Shown here: positions 25,303-33,502 of the stretch, one piece after another
Numbering within the stretch: the first letter of the stretch is position 1
Layout of the letters: every line of letters starts with the position of its first letter
NCBI GenBank assembly: GCA_964484265.1
Contig: CAZAFH010000024.1
Coordinates: forward strand, 1 to 64,000
Direction: 5' to 3'
Origin: SIAQ01 sp964484265
GTDB taxonomy: Bacteria > Planctomycetota > Planctomycetia > Gemmatales > Gemmataceae
Length of the DNA stretch: 64,000 nucleotides
Notes under the pieces: generated by a model
Told to the model about the DNA's origin: nothing
Seen by the model: the letters and a program-made list of their open reading frames with translations, nothing else
Databases searched by the model: none
Position numbers and translations under genes: made by a program

Positions 25303-27000
25303 ATGAACTACGATCCGACAAATCCTCTCATCGTGCAGGGCGACCGCACCGTCCTTGTGGAAGTCGATAATCCGAAGTATGCCGAGGCACGCGACGCACT
25401 GGCGCCGTTCGCGGAGCTGGAAAAAAGTCCGGAACATATCCACACCTATCGATTGAGCGATTTGTCGCTCTGGAACGCCGCCGCTGCCGGGCTATCGGCC
25501 GACGACATGATCGTCGTTTTGCAGAAGTACAGCAAGTTCCCGCTGCCGATGAATCTCTTGACGGAGATCGCCGAGCGCGTCGATCGCTATGGCCGAGTCA
25601 AGCTGCTCAAGCATGAAGAAAAGTTGAAGCTGGTCTGTGCCGACAAGCCATTGCTTGAGGAATTGGCCCGTCAGCCCAAATTGCGTGAATTTCTCGGCGA
25701 ACGGCTCGACGCGACGAGCTTCGTCATCGAGCCGGGTTTTCGCGGCGTGCTCAAGCAAGCGCTGATCACGATCGGCTACCCGGCGGAGGACCTCGCGGGA
25801 TACTCCGAAGGCGCCGCCCTGCCGATGGCGCTGCGCGAGATCACGCGCGCGGGGTTGCCGTTCCACGTTCGCGATTATCAGCGCGAGGCGGCGGACATCT
25901 TTTACGCCGGCGGCGATGTCCGCGGCGGCAGCGGCGTCATCGTGCTCCCCTGCGGCGCGGGCAAAACCGTCGTCGGAATCACCGCCATGACGATGATGCA
26001 AAAATCGACGCTCGTCCTCACCACCAGCATCACCGCCGTCAAACAGTGGATACGCGAAATCATCGATAAAACCGACCTCGCAGAATCCGATGTCGTCGAA
26101 TACTCCGGTGAATGCAAGAGCATCGGCCCCGTCACCGTTGCCACCTACCAGATTATCACCCATCGCCCCGACAAGAAGGAAGACTTCCCCCACTTCAAGC
26201 TGTTCAACGAGCGCGACTGGGGCCTGATCGTCTATGACGAAGTCCACCTGCTGCCGGCGCCGGTGTTTCGCGTCACCGCGCACATCCAGGCGCGCCGGCG
26301 TCTCGGGCTGACGGCGACGCTTATCCGCGAAGATGGCCGTGAGGGTGACGTCTTTAGCCTGATCGGACCGAAGAAATACGACGTGCCCTGGCGCGAACTG
26401 GAATCCAAAGGCTGGATCGCCGAGGCGAATTGCACGGAAGTGCGCGTCGCCTTGCCGGACGATCTGCGCATGGAATATGCCGTCTCCGAATGGCGCAACA
26501 AATACCGCATCGCCAGCGAGAACCCGGCAAAGGAAGACATCGTCGAACGGCTCATGAATCAACACGCCGACAAAAACGTGCTCATCATCGGTCAATACCT
26601 TAGCCAACTGCGCGCGCTGAATAAACGCTTCGACATCCCCCTCATCACCGGTTCCACCGACAACCAAGAACGCGAGGTACTCTACGGCAAATTCCGCCGA
26701 GGCGAGATCAAACGCCTCATCCTCTCCAAGGTCGGCAACTTCGCCATCGACTTGCCTGACGCGCAGGTGCTCATCCAGGTTTCGGGCACGTTCGGTTCGC
26801 GTCAGGAAGAAGCCCAACGGCTCGGCCGAATTTTACGTCCCAAGGCCAACGGCGAGACGGCCCACTTCTTCTCGCTGGTGACTCGCGACACGCGCGAACT
26901 GGACTTCGCTCACCATCGCCAGATGTTTCTGACCGAGCAAGGTTACAGCTACAGCATTCTGGACGGTGCGGATATTCTGGCCGAGGCGGTGACGCTATGA
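25303..27000 (+). CDS. Bacterial XPB-family DNA helicase (ERCC3-like)
   Basis: This 565-residue superfamily 2 helicase has an N-terminal XPB/Ssl2-conserved domain (about 45-160; YRLSDLSLWNAAAAGLS). RecA-like domain 1 has Walker A PCGAGKT (about 217), DEVH (312-315) and the XPB-specific RED motif at R342-E343-D344. Domain 2 has LILSKVGNFAIDLP and the arginine-finger motif QRLGRILRP near 507. It should unwind or remodel DNA in an ATP-dependent way; bacterial XPB proteins have 3'-5' helicase activity in vitro. It overlaps the next gene by 4 bases (ATGA). The order helicase, small ORF, helicase-associated protein recalls the mycobacterial XPB locus. Start ATG 25303; nothing better lies upstream. 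Confidence 0.92.
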   Translation: MNYDPTNPLIVQGDRTVLVEVDNPKYAEARDALAPFAELEKSPEHIHTYRLSDLSLWNAAAAGLSADDMIVVLQKYSKFPLPMNLLTEIAERVDRYGRVKLLKHEEKLKLVCADKPLLEELARQPKLREFLGERLDATSFVIEPGFRGVLKQALITIGYPAEDLAGYSEGAALPMALREITRAGLPFHVRDYQREAADIFYAGGDVRGGSGVIVLPCGAGKTVVGITAMTMMQKSTLVLTTSITAVKQWIREIIDKTDLAESDVVEYSGECKSIGPVTVATYQIITHRPDKKEDFPHFKLFNERDWGLIVYDEVHLLPAPVFRVTAHIQARRRLGLTATLIREDGREGDVFSLIGPKKYDVPWRELESKGWIAEANCTEVRVALPDDLRMEYAVSEWRNKYRIASENPAKEDIVERLMNQHADKNVLIIGQYLSQLRALNKRFDIPLITGSTDNQEREVLYGKFRRGEIKRLILSKVGNFAIDLPDAQVLIQVSGTFGSRQEEAQRLGRILRPKANGETAHFFSLVTRDTRELDFAHHRQMFLTEQGYSYSILDGADILAEAVTL

Positions 27001-27221
27001 TCGACAAGCCGCAGGCGCGGATTCCCGTCAAGCTGCATCGAAACGTGGCACTGATCCAGACCGAGGACGCCCTTCTCGCGCAGGAATTGCTCGCGCATCG
27101 CAAGCTCGCTCAGGAGATCGTGGGCCGACTCGCGGATAACGTGCTGCTCGTCCGCGCCGGCAGGGTTGACGCTGTCGTGCAAGAGTTGCAACGAATGGGC
27201 CACACGCCGCAGGTGGTGTGA
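26997..27221 (+). CDS. Small XPB-linked protein of 74 residues
   Basis: Its ATG overlaps the XPB stop (ATGA at 26997-27000), so it is translationally coupled. It reads MIDKPQARIPVKLHRNVALI, then RKLAQEIVGRLADNVLLVRAGRVDAVVQELQRMGHTPQVV. The last 35 residues resemble the C terminus of the 728-residue downstream protein (KDRLGPTALVVDESNVAELAERLKEANIAFEI): R-L, then L-V, then V-x6-L, in the same spacing. This suggests a free-standing copy of that small alpha/beta unit, perhaps binding XPB. This is inference from a by-eye alignment. It has no known family name. Confidence 0.75.
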   Translation: MIDKPQARIPVKLHRNVALIQTEDALLAQELLAHRKLAQEIVGRLADNVLLVRAGRVDAVVQELQRMGHTPQVV

Positions 27222-27234
27222 TTATTTTGTGATT

Positions 27235-27333
27235 ACCGTAGCCATCACGCTCCGCGTGATGGATTTGTTTTGAACCCATTGCAAATTCCGAGATTTTTTT
27301 TGAATCCATCACGCGGAGCGTGATGGCTACGGT
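27235..27333. repeat. 31-bp perfect inverted repeat with internally palindromic arms
   Basis: Arms 27235-27265 and 27303-27333 are exact reverse complements. Inside each arm CATCACGC pairs with GCGTGATG across a 3-base loop, so the DNA can form one long hairpin or two short ones. The 37-base spacer is AT-rich with a run of eight T's. It sits between the 74-residue gene and the XPB-associated gene. It looks like a REP/MITE insertion. A transcription-terminating or mRNA-stabilising effect within the operon is possible. Confidence 0.85.
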
Positions 27334-27384
27334 GGTCATCGGCTCCTTCAATCGGCGCCGTTTTCTCGGGTTGGAAATTTATTC

Positions 27385-29571
27385 ATGTCGTCGGACGCGG
27401 TCACGGACTGGGATACTCACACTCGCCATACGCTCAAGCGCTACGATGAAGCGCTCTTGCGGCAGGTGGCGCACAACCTTTGCAAGCCGCGCAATCAATG
27501 GCCGGTGCACGAACTGATCGACCGCATGTGTGCCGGACTGGGCAACGTCGCCATGGTCGATCGACGGCTGAAAGAGCTGCCCGCTGCCTCCCGACAGATC
27601 TTGGCGATTATTCACCGAAGCCGACAGCCGCGCTGGCCGATCAGCATTCTGGTCGAGACGCTGGCGATGCTCGGCCACGACGACGGACTGGCGCCGGTGA
27701 CGGCATTGCTGCAGTCCGGTCTGCTGCTTCCCGAACTCTCCCCGCCTGGAACGGACCCGGAGGCCGAGCGTCCGTCGGCACGTTCCCGCGTCAAGAACAT
27801 CGAGTCATGGCTGACGCGCTCGGACCCGATTCCCGTTGTACTCGCACCGCCCGGTATCGCGAAGCGGGCGCTAAACGAGCCGCTGCCGATCGCAATTCCC
27901 ACCGAAGAGAAGAACGGATCGACGGTCTACGAGACCGACGGCCTCGAGTGGCCGACGCGGCTTGCCGTGCTTTGGCAGCAGACGTTGGCGGCGCCTCTGC
28001 GAAAGACGCAGCAGGGCGGATTCTTCAAACGCGATCACGAACGTTTGCGAGGCGATCCGCTGCTCTGTGCGGCTCCCACCGAGGCGCTTGCCGAGATTCC
28101 CGATCCCGGCTTTTTCACGGCGGCGCTGGCCGAGGCGACGGGATTGCTTCGCGCGGAGGGGGCGGAGCTTCATCCGGGCGACTTATCGGGCAGCTGGCAG
28201 GCGCCCTTGCCGGTTTTGCTGGCGGAATTGTGGCGAGCGCTTCCGCGCGTCGTGCGGTGGAGTCCGGTTGCCGGCGCGGAGTTGCCCGAGGCCGGCGCCG
28301 CCAATCCGTATGCGTCTGCGTATTTGATGACGGGCGTCCTGTTGTCGCAACTTCAGGACGACGCCTGGGTGTCGCCGGAAGAGATCGAGAAATGGATATT
28401 CACGCGTCATCCCTTCTGGCGCGGGCGGAAGCCGGAGTCGATCGGCATCGCGGCTTTTTTGCTGGGCGTCGCTCAGACGATGCGTCTGGTCCAGGCAGCG
28501 AAAAATGGCGAGGGCGGTTGGGTGGTTCGGCCTTCGCCGCTGGGCCGATGGATGCTCGGCTGCGCGGATTCGGCGCCGGTGATGCCGACGTTCCAGCAGA
28601 CGCTACTCGTGCAGCCGAATCTGGAGATCCTCGCCTATCGGCAGGGATTGACCCCTGAATTGCTGGCCCGCCTGAGCAAGATCGCGAGCTGGAAAACGCT
28701 CGGAGCCGCGTGTACGTTGCAGTTGGAGCCTGGCAGTGTTTACCGTGCCCTCGAGATGGGCGAATCGTTGCCGAGCATCACCCAGCTGCTCGAAGGCCAC
28801 GGCATGAAGGCGATCCCGGCAGCGGTGCTCGATTCGCTGAAGACGTGGTCGAACAAGCGCGATCGCATCCGCATTTATCCCGCCGGCGCGATCTTCGAAT
28901 TCAGCTCGCCGGCGGAGATGAACGACGCCATCGCCCGTGGTTTGCAAGCGGTCCGGCTTACGGATCGTCTGGCCATTGTGCCCGGCGAAAACGAGATCGA
29001 CTACAAACATTTCCGCCTGATGGGAACGCGCGACTACACGCTGCCTCCGGAAAAGTGCGTGGAGATCGAACCCGACGGCGTGACTCTGAGCGTCGATCTC
29101 TCGCGCTCGGACCTGCTGCTCGATACCGAGATGCAGCGCTTTGCCGAGCCTATCTCAGCACCGGCGCCGACGCAAGCGTCGATCGCCCGGCCTGCGGCGC
29201 AGTCGCGTCGATACTACCGGGTCACGCCAGCGACGATGCTCTCCGCCCGCCAACAAGGCGTGACCCTGGCGTACCTCGAGCAATGGTTCGCGCAACGTGC
29301 GGGCATGACGATTCCCGCAGCCACGCAACTGTTATTCGCCGGCCCGGAGTCGCCGGCGGCGGCGCTGCGGCGTCAACTGGTGCTCCATGTAAACGATTCG
29401 CGCCTCGCCGACGGGTTGCAGCAATGGCCTCGCACCTGCGACATCATCAAGGATCGGCTCGGACCGACGGCGCTGGTCGTGGACGAAAGCAACGTCGCCG
29501 AGTTGGCCGAGCGTCTCAAGGAAGCCAACATCGCGTTTGAAATCAACGGAGCGAATTCCAGCAGTGAATAG
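27385..29571 (+). CDS. XPB-associated protein with helicase-conserved N-terminal-type domain
   Basis: This 728-residue cytoplasmic protein has a helical N-terminal half with DNA-binding-like helices (DRRLKELPAASRQILAIIHRSRQPRWPISILVETL). At about 405-500 is an XPB/Ssl2-conserved domain: FQQTLLVQPNLEILAYRQGLTPELLARLSKIASW, then TLQLEPGSVYRALEMGESLPSITQLLEGHG, VLDSLKTWSNKRDRIRIY. Its C terminus has a small alpha/beta unit. Relatives lie beside xpb in other bacteria, including actinobacteria, so a joint role in repair or nucleic-acid remodelling is likely. It has no ATPase motifs, so it is probably a regulator or DNA-targeting subunit. It lies 163 bases after the 74-residue gene, beyond the palindromic element. 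Confidence 0.8.
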   Translation: MSSDAVTDWDTHTRHTLKRYDEALLRQVAHNLCKPRNQWPVHELIDRMCAGLGNVAMVDRRLKELPAASRQILAIIHRSRQPRWPISILVETLAMLGHDDGLAPVTALLQSGLLLPELSPPGTDPEAERPSARSRVKNIESWLTRSDPIPVVLAPPGIAKRALNEPLPIAIPTEEKNGSTVYETDGLEWPTRLAVLWQQTLAAPLRKTQQGGFFKRDHERLRGDPLLCAAPTEALAEIPDPGFFTAALAEATGLLRAEGAELHPGDLSGSWQAPLPVLLAELWRALPRVVRWSPVAGAELPEAGAANPYASAYLMTGVLLSQLQDDAWVSPEEIEKWIFTRHPFWRGRKPESIGIAAFLLGVAQTMRLVQAAKNGEGGWVVRPSPLGRWMLGCADSAPVMPTFQQTLLVQPNLEILAYRQGLTPELLARLSKIASWKTLGAACTLQLEPGSVYRALEMGESLPSITQLLEGHGMKAIPAAVLDSLKTWSNKRDRIRIYPAGAIFEFSSPAEMNDAIARGLQAVRLTDRLAIVPGENEIDYKHFRLMGTRDYTLPPEKCVEIEPDGVTLSVDLSRSDLLLDTEMQRFAEPISAPAPTQASIARPAAQSRRYYRVTPATMLSARQQGVTLAYLEQWFAQRAGMTIPAATQLLFAGPESPAAALRRQLVLHVNDSRLADGLQQWPRTCDIIKDRLGPTALVVDESNVAELAERLKEANIAFEINGANSSSE

Positions 29572-29589
29572 CGTAAAGAAGAGGATCCC

Positions 29590-30426
29590 ATGAGCCCGCC
29601 ACCCCGCTCTAGTTTAGGTAAGCCGGCGCCGCAGAAATCGTCGGCCTGGCCGATGTTCGCAATCGTCGGCGTCGCAGTGGCGATTCCGTTCGTTTTGCTC
29701 GCGATGGTCATCGGCGGCGTCATTATCATTTGGATGATGGCAGCACGAGCCGGACAGGAAATTGCCGAGAACCTACCCGACCTGCCGATGCCTCCGGAAA
29801 AGGTTGCGAACAAACGGCTCGATCTGCACGGTCCGGTCGCCGGTGCTCTGAAGCAGCCTCCCCCGCCTGCAAGTGCGGCCGGGAAGCGGGTGGTGGACCT
29901 GATCCCGCTGATCGATCCGCACGTGGACGCGGTGCATGGCAAGTGGTCGGTCATCAACAACGTTCTGCACTGCCCGGACATGCATCTCGTGCCGCGCGTA
30001 CAGATTCCGTATCAACCGCCCGCGGAGTATGACTTCGTCACCACATTCTCCCAGCCTGGGCTTCGAAATGGCATTTCGATGATCATGCCCAACCCAAAGG
30101 GCGGGGCGTTTTTCTTCGCCGTCGGCAGCGAGGGTGGCCAACGCTACCTTTTTCACGCCAACCCGGAAATTGGCGGACGCGTCCCGGGCCTCATCCGGGC
30201 CAACACCCATCATACCGTCACGGTCGAGGTGAGGCGACGCGGCGTCCGCGCGATCGTGGACGGGAAGGAACTCGTGAATCACGCCACCGATTTCCGCGAC
30301 CTGACCAGCGACGACTGGCGCCGGATGAATAACACGCAACGCCTCGGCATCGCATGCGATGACCCGACGGTGTTTCATTATCTCCGCGTCGTCGAGATCA
30401 CCGGTGTCGGCACGGCCCGAAGATAG
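29590..30426 (+). CDS. Membrane-anchored protein with beta-sandwich-like outer domain
   Basis: This 278-residue protein has one N-terminal transmembrane helix (about 20-52; WPMFAIVGVAVAIPFVLLAMVIGGVIIIWMM) after a short Pro-rich cytoplasmic tail. A Pro-rich linker follows, then an external domain beginning VDLIPLIDPHVDAVHGKWSVINNVLHC. Similar LIDP...GxW segments occur in planctomycete proteins related to DUF1080/laminin-G-like lectin folds; the assignment is tentative. No catalytic residues are evident. It starts 18 bases after the XPB-associated gene, so it may be cotranscribed with the XPB module, perhaps by chance. Confidence 0.65.
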   Translation: MSPPPRSSLGKPAPQKSSAWPMFAIVGVAVAIPFVLLAMVIGGVIIIWMMAARAGQEIAENLPDLPMPPEKVANKRLDLHGPVAGALKQPPPPASAAGKRVVDLIPLIDPHVDAVHGKWSVINNVLHCPDMHLVPRVQIPYQPPAEYDFVTTFSQPGLRNGISMIMPNPKGGAFFFAVGSEGGQRYLFHANPEIGGRVPGLIRANTHHTVTVEVRRRGVRAIVDGKELVNHATDFRDLTSDDWRRMNNTQRLGIACDDPTVFHYLRVVEITGVGTARR

Positions 30427-30505
30427 CGAGCGCTTGACAATAATGTGTGCAACTGTTAACCCAATAGAGGCGAACCATTCTATTTTCAGGATTCAGGGAC
30501 AAGCC

Positions 30506-31387
30506 ATGAATGAGCCAATTCTCTCCCGTCGGCGCTTTCTGCAAACCTCGGCCTGTGCGGGGGCCGTCGCAGCGCTGCCAGCGTTGGCAGGCGCCGCCCA
30601 GGTCGCACAACCCGCGAACGATGCGTTTGGCGGCTTCACCGTCGGCATCCAGAGCTACAGCTACCGCAACTTTAGCCGGGAACGCGCCTTCGAGCAGATT
30701 CAAAAGCTCGGCCTGCGTTTCGTCGAACTTTACCGCGGCCATGTGCCGACGAACGCCACGGAAGCCCAACTCCGAGCTGTGCGCGGCGAGCTGGAAAAAT
30801 TCCGCCTGACGCCGATCGCGTTTGGCGTCGAGCGCTTTACCAAGGATCACGCGGCCAATCGCCGGCTGTTCGAGTTCGCCCGCAACCTCGGCGCCCGTTA
30901 CCTCAGCGCGGACCCCGATCCGGATAGCTTCGACAGCCTCGACAAACTCGTGGCGGAGTTCAACATCGCCATCGCCATTCATCCGCACGGACCGTCGGGC
31001 AAGCAGCTTCACCGCTGGTATTCGGCCGAGCGCATCATGAAAGCGGTGCGCGATCGGCATCGGCTGATCGGCTCGTGCCTGGACACCGGACACCTGATTC
31101 GCAGCGCGCAGAATCCATTCAACGAAAAGCTGGATTCCGCACAGCAGGTTCGTGCCATGGGCGCGCGCAATTTCGGCCTGCATCTGAAGGACCACGACAA
31201 CAAGGCGCGGCGCGATGTCGTTTATGGCCGCGGCGTGCTGGACGTTACCGGCGTCTTGCGGGCATTGCGCGAGGTGAAATTCCAGGGCTACATCAGCATC
31301 GAATACGAAGCGAATCCCGCCAATCCCACGCCCGACATCAGCGCCTGCCTCGATGTTTTCCGCGCTTCGGTGCGGAAGCTGTCGTGA
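30506..31387 (+). CDS. Tat-exported sugar phosphate isomerase/epimerase-like protein
   Basis: This 293-residue protein has a twin-arginine signal: SRRRFLQTSACAGAVAALPALAGA. A TIM-barrel (AP endonuclease 2 / xylose isomerase-like) domain follows: VGIQSYSYRNFSRERAFEQIQKLGLRFVELY near the start, then IAIAIHPHGP, SCLDTGH and GLHLKDHD, ending YISIEYEAN. The His, Asp and Glu residues in these motifs form the metal site in this fold. Members act on sugars or polyols; its substrate is not readable. The start is ATG 30506, the only one giving the Tat signal. Planctomycetes carry many such exported copies. Confidence 0.85.
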   Translation: MNEPILSRRRFLQTSACAGAVAALPALAGAAQVAQPANDAFGGFTVGIQSYSYRNFSRERAFEQIQKLGLRFVELYRGHVPTNATEAQLRAVRGELEKFRLTPIAFGVERFTKDHAANRRLFEFARNLGARYLSADPDPDSFDSLDKLVAEFNIAIAIHPHGPSGKQLHRWYSAERIMKAVRDRHRLIGSCLDTGHLIRSAQNPFNEKLDSAQQVRAMGARNFGLHLKDHDNKARRDVVYGRGVLDVTGVLRALREVKFQGYISIEYEANPANPTPDISACLDVFRASVRKLS

Positions 31388-31472
31388 TCGTACTCCCTTG
31401 CTGTTCACCCCATGCGAGCGCCAAATAGGATGGCGCTTGCCGTGGGTTTCTCAAATCTCAGGTTGCAGAAAT

Positions 31473-32402
31473 ATGACTTCGGAAGAAATCGACGCCCTTC
31501 GCAAAAAGCACTACAACGCCACGGTCGTGTCCATTCGATTCGCGAACCCGGATTTAATGATCATTCGTGTCAAACCCGACTCCGGCGTGGCCAGGCATCG
31601 CCCTGGTCAATACTCCACGCTCGGCCTGGGTTACTGGGAGACGCGCGCACCAGGCTGCCAGGAGGAGAGTCCCAGGCCAGGCGACGAGATCAAGCTCATT
31701 CGCCGGGCCTATTCGATTAGCTCGTCCGTGCTCAATGATTCCGGCGAGTTGTACGGCTCGATCGGCCGAGAGTGGCTGGAGTTTTACATCGTCCTCGTGC
31801 GCCAGGCCGACAAGGCGGCGCCGGCGCTGACGCCTCGGCTCTTTTCGCTGAAGTCTGGCGATCGCATGTTCATGGGCGAAAAGATCGCGGGGCATTTCAC
31901 GCTCGAGACCGTCAAGCCGACGGACAACGTCATTTTCCTCTCGACGGGAACAGGCGAGGCGCCCCACAACTACATGCTGTGGGAACTGCTCAACAACAGC
32001 CACGACGGCAAGATCCTCGCCGCCTGCTGCGTGCGCTACAAACAGGATCTCGGCTATCTCGCCATCCACGAAGAATTGGCACGCCGATATCCCAACTACA
32101 CGTACCTCAGCCTCACGACGCGCGAGGCTGCCACCGTCGATCACAAGGTCTATATCCAGGACCTCATCACGAGCGGACAGCTCGAAGAACGCCTCGGCGC
32201 CAAACTCGACCCCGCCTGCACTCATGTGTACCTGTGCGGCAATCCCAAAATGATCGGCGTGCCCAACATCGACAAAACCACAGGCAACTTCGTCTTCCCG
32301 CAACCCCTGGGCGTCATCGAAATCCTCACCCAACGCGGCTTCCAAATGGACCAGCCCAGTGTTAAACTGAAAGGAAACGTCCACGTCGAAGAGTATTGGT
32401 AA
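31473..32402 (+). CDS. Ferredoxin-NADP(+) reductase-type flavoprotein
   Basis: This 309-residue protein begins MTSEEIDALRKKHYNATVV. The FAD-binding domain has RPGQYSTLGLG and RAYSISSS (R-x-Y-S). The NADP domain has STGTGEAPHNYMLWELL, CVRYKQDLGYLAIHEELARRYPNYTYLSLTTRE, and HVYLCGNPKMIG. The C-terminal tail (KLKGNVHVEEYW) ends in aromatic Trp, as plant-type FNR and flavodoxin reductases end in Tyr or Trp stacking on flavin. It should pass electrons between NADPH and ferredoxin or flavodoxin. The ATG at 31473 gives the right length. It is 48 bases before the kinase gene. Confidence 0.85.
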   Translation: MTSEEIDALRKKHYNATVVSIRFANPDLMIIRVKPDSGVARHRPGQYSTLGLGYWETRAPGCQEESPRPGDEIKLIRRAYSISSSVLNDSGELYGSIGREWLEFYIVLVRQADKAAPALTPRLFSLKSGDRMFMGEKIAGHFTLETVKPTDNVIFLSTGTGEAPHNYMLWELLNNSHDGKILAACCVRYKQDLGYLAIHEELARRYPNYTYLSLTTREAATVDHKVYIQDLITSGQLEERLGAKLDPACTHVYLCGNPKMIGVPNIDKTTGNFVFPQPLGVIEILTQRGFQMDQPSVKLKGNVHVEEYW

Positions 32403-32449
32403 CAGGGAGCAGGGGACAGGAGTCGGGAACGAAGATACCCGAGCGAAAC

Positions 32450-33310
32450 ATGGCAGAAGATACCATCGGCAACTACAAGCTCGTGAAATGCTTGCAAACC
32501 GGCAACAACAGCCAGGTCTGGGAAGTCGTCGAAACTTCCAGCCATCGCCATTTCGCCATGAAGCTGCTGCTTCCCGCGATGGCCAAGGACGGCATGTCCA
32601 GGAAGATGCTCTATCACGAAGCCGCCGTCGGCAAAGAACTGACGCACCCGAACGTGATCCGCATCGTCAATGTCTCCGAGGACTCCGCCAACGACTATTT
32701 CGTCATGGAGTTCTTTCCCGCCGGCAGCCTCAAGGCGCGAATCATCAGCAAACAGTACGATTTCATCCGTGAGCGCGCCCACAGCATTTTCAAACAGGCG
32801 GCAACCGGCCTGGCCTACATGAACGCCAGCGGCTGGGTGCATCGCGATATCAAACCCGACAACCTGCTGGTCAACGCCGCCGGCGAATTGCGCATCATCG
32901 ATTTCGCCATCGCCAAGCGGATCGTTGCACCGTCCTTCTTTTCCAAGCTCTTCCACCGCAAGGGCAACATCCAGGGCACCCGCAGCTACATGTCGCCGGA
33001 ACAGATTCGCGGCGAGATGCTCGACGGCCGAGCCGACATCTACAGCTACGGGGCGACGCTCTACGAATTGACGACCTACCGTCCGCCATTTAAAGCGGCA
33101 TCACAGCAGGAATTGTTGCAGAAACACATTCTGGAGAAACCGGGAGCGCTCACCCTGCACAACAAGGAATTGACGTCCGAATTCAACGACCTGGTTCTGC
33201 GTTGCCTGGCCAAGAAACGCGAAGATCGCCCGGAGAGCTTTCACGACGTCTTGAAGGCGCTCAACCAAATTCGCGTCTACAAGGGTGATGCGGCTCCGAA
33301 GAAGGAATAG
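32450..33310 (+). CDS. Hanks-type Ser/Thr protein kinase with atypical motifs
   Basis: This 286-residue protein is a bare kinase domain with no receptor part or membrane segment. The ATP Lys is in FAMKLLL, the catalytic loop is HRDIKPDNLL (H131), and the activation segment ends GTRSYMSPEQ. Two departures are visible. The glycine loop reads LQTGNNSQV, with the first Gly replaced by Gln and the third by Ser. The DFG motif reads DFA (D151). Catalytic Asp, metal Asp and ATP Lys remain, so activity is possible. It is a cytoplasmic signalling kinase; its target is unknown. The start is ATG 32450, beginning just before the domain. Confidence 0.85.
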   Translation: MAEDTIGNYKLVKCLQTGNNSQVWEVVETSSHRHFAMKLLLPAMAKDGMSRKMLYHEAAVGKELTHPNVIRIVNVSEDSANDYFVMEFFPAGSLKARIISKQYDFIRERAHSIFKQAATGLAYMNASGWVHRDIKPDNLLVNAAGELRIIDFAIAKRIVAPSFFSKLFHRKGNIQGTRSYMSPEQIRGEMLDGRADIYSYGATLYELTTYRPPFKAASQQELLQKHILEKPGALTLHNKELTSEFNDLVLRCLAKKREDRPESFHDVLKALNQIRVYKGDAAPKKE

Positions 33311-33437
33311 GACCTGGATGGTGAAATTCATTGAGAATTCGCCCCAGTGGGACGTTCTGAGAATCGCAGAAACTCGTTGGGGTTTGACAAAATCCACGAT
33401 CGAAAATCGTTGCGCAACCTGCAACCCTCACCCCCGA

Positions 33438-33460
33438 CCCCTCTCCCGGTGGGAGAGGGG
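33438..33460. repeat. Palindrome CCCCTCTCCC-GGT-GGGAGAGGGG
   Basis: This perfect 10-bp stem with a 3-base loop lies between the kinase and Sua5 genes and is followed by seven A's. It is of the dispersed repetitive type often seen in GC-rich genomes. A related imperfect form (CCCTTCTCCC...GGGAGAA) sits at 39950-39974. The A-run is on the wrong side for a plus-strand terminator. Confidence 0.7.
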
Positions 33461-33502
33461 AAAAAAATAGACTCACTCCGACACAATTTCGATGATGCCG
33501 CC

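Noticed and set aside
25492..26817. A 441-residue open frame antisense to the XPB gene
   Set aside because: It is rich in Asp, Val and Arg as expected of a shadow frame and overlaps a strongly conserved helicase.
33438..33467. Hairpin with A-run read as a terminator after the kinase
   Set aside because: The homopolymer is A on the plus strand, so it cannot be a plus-strand rho-independent terminator.
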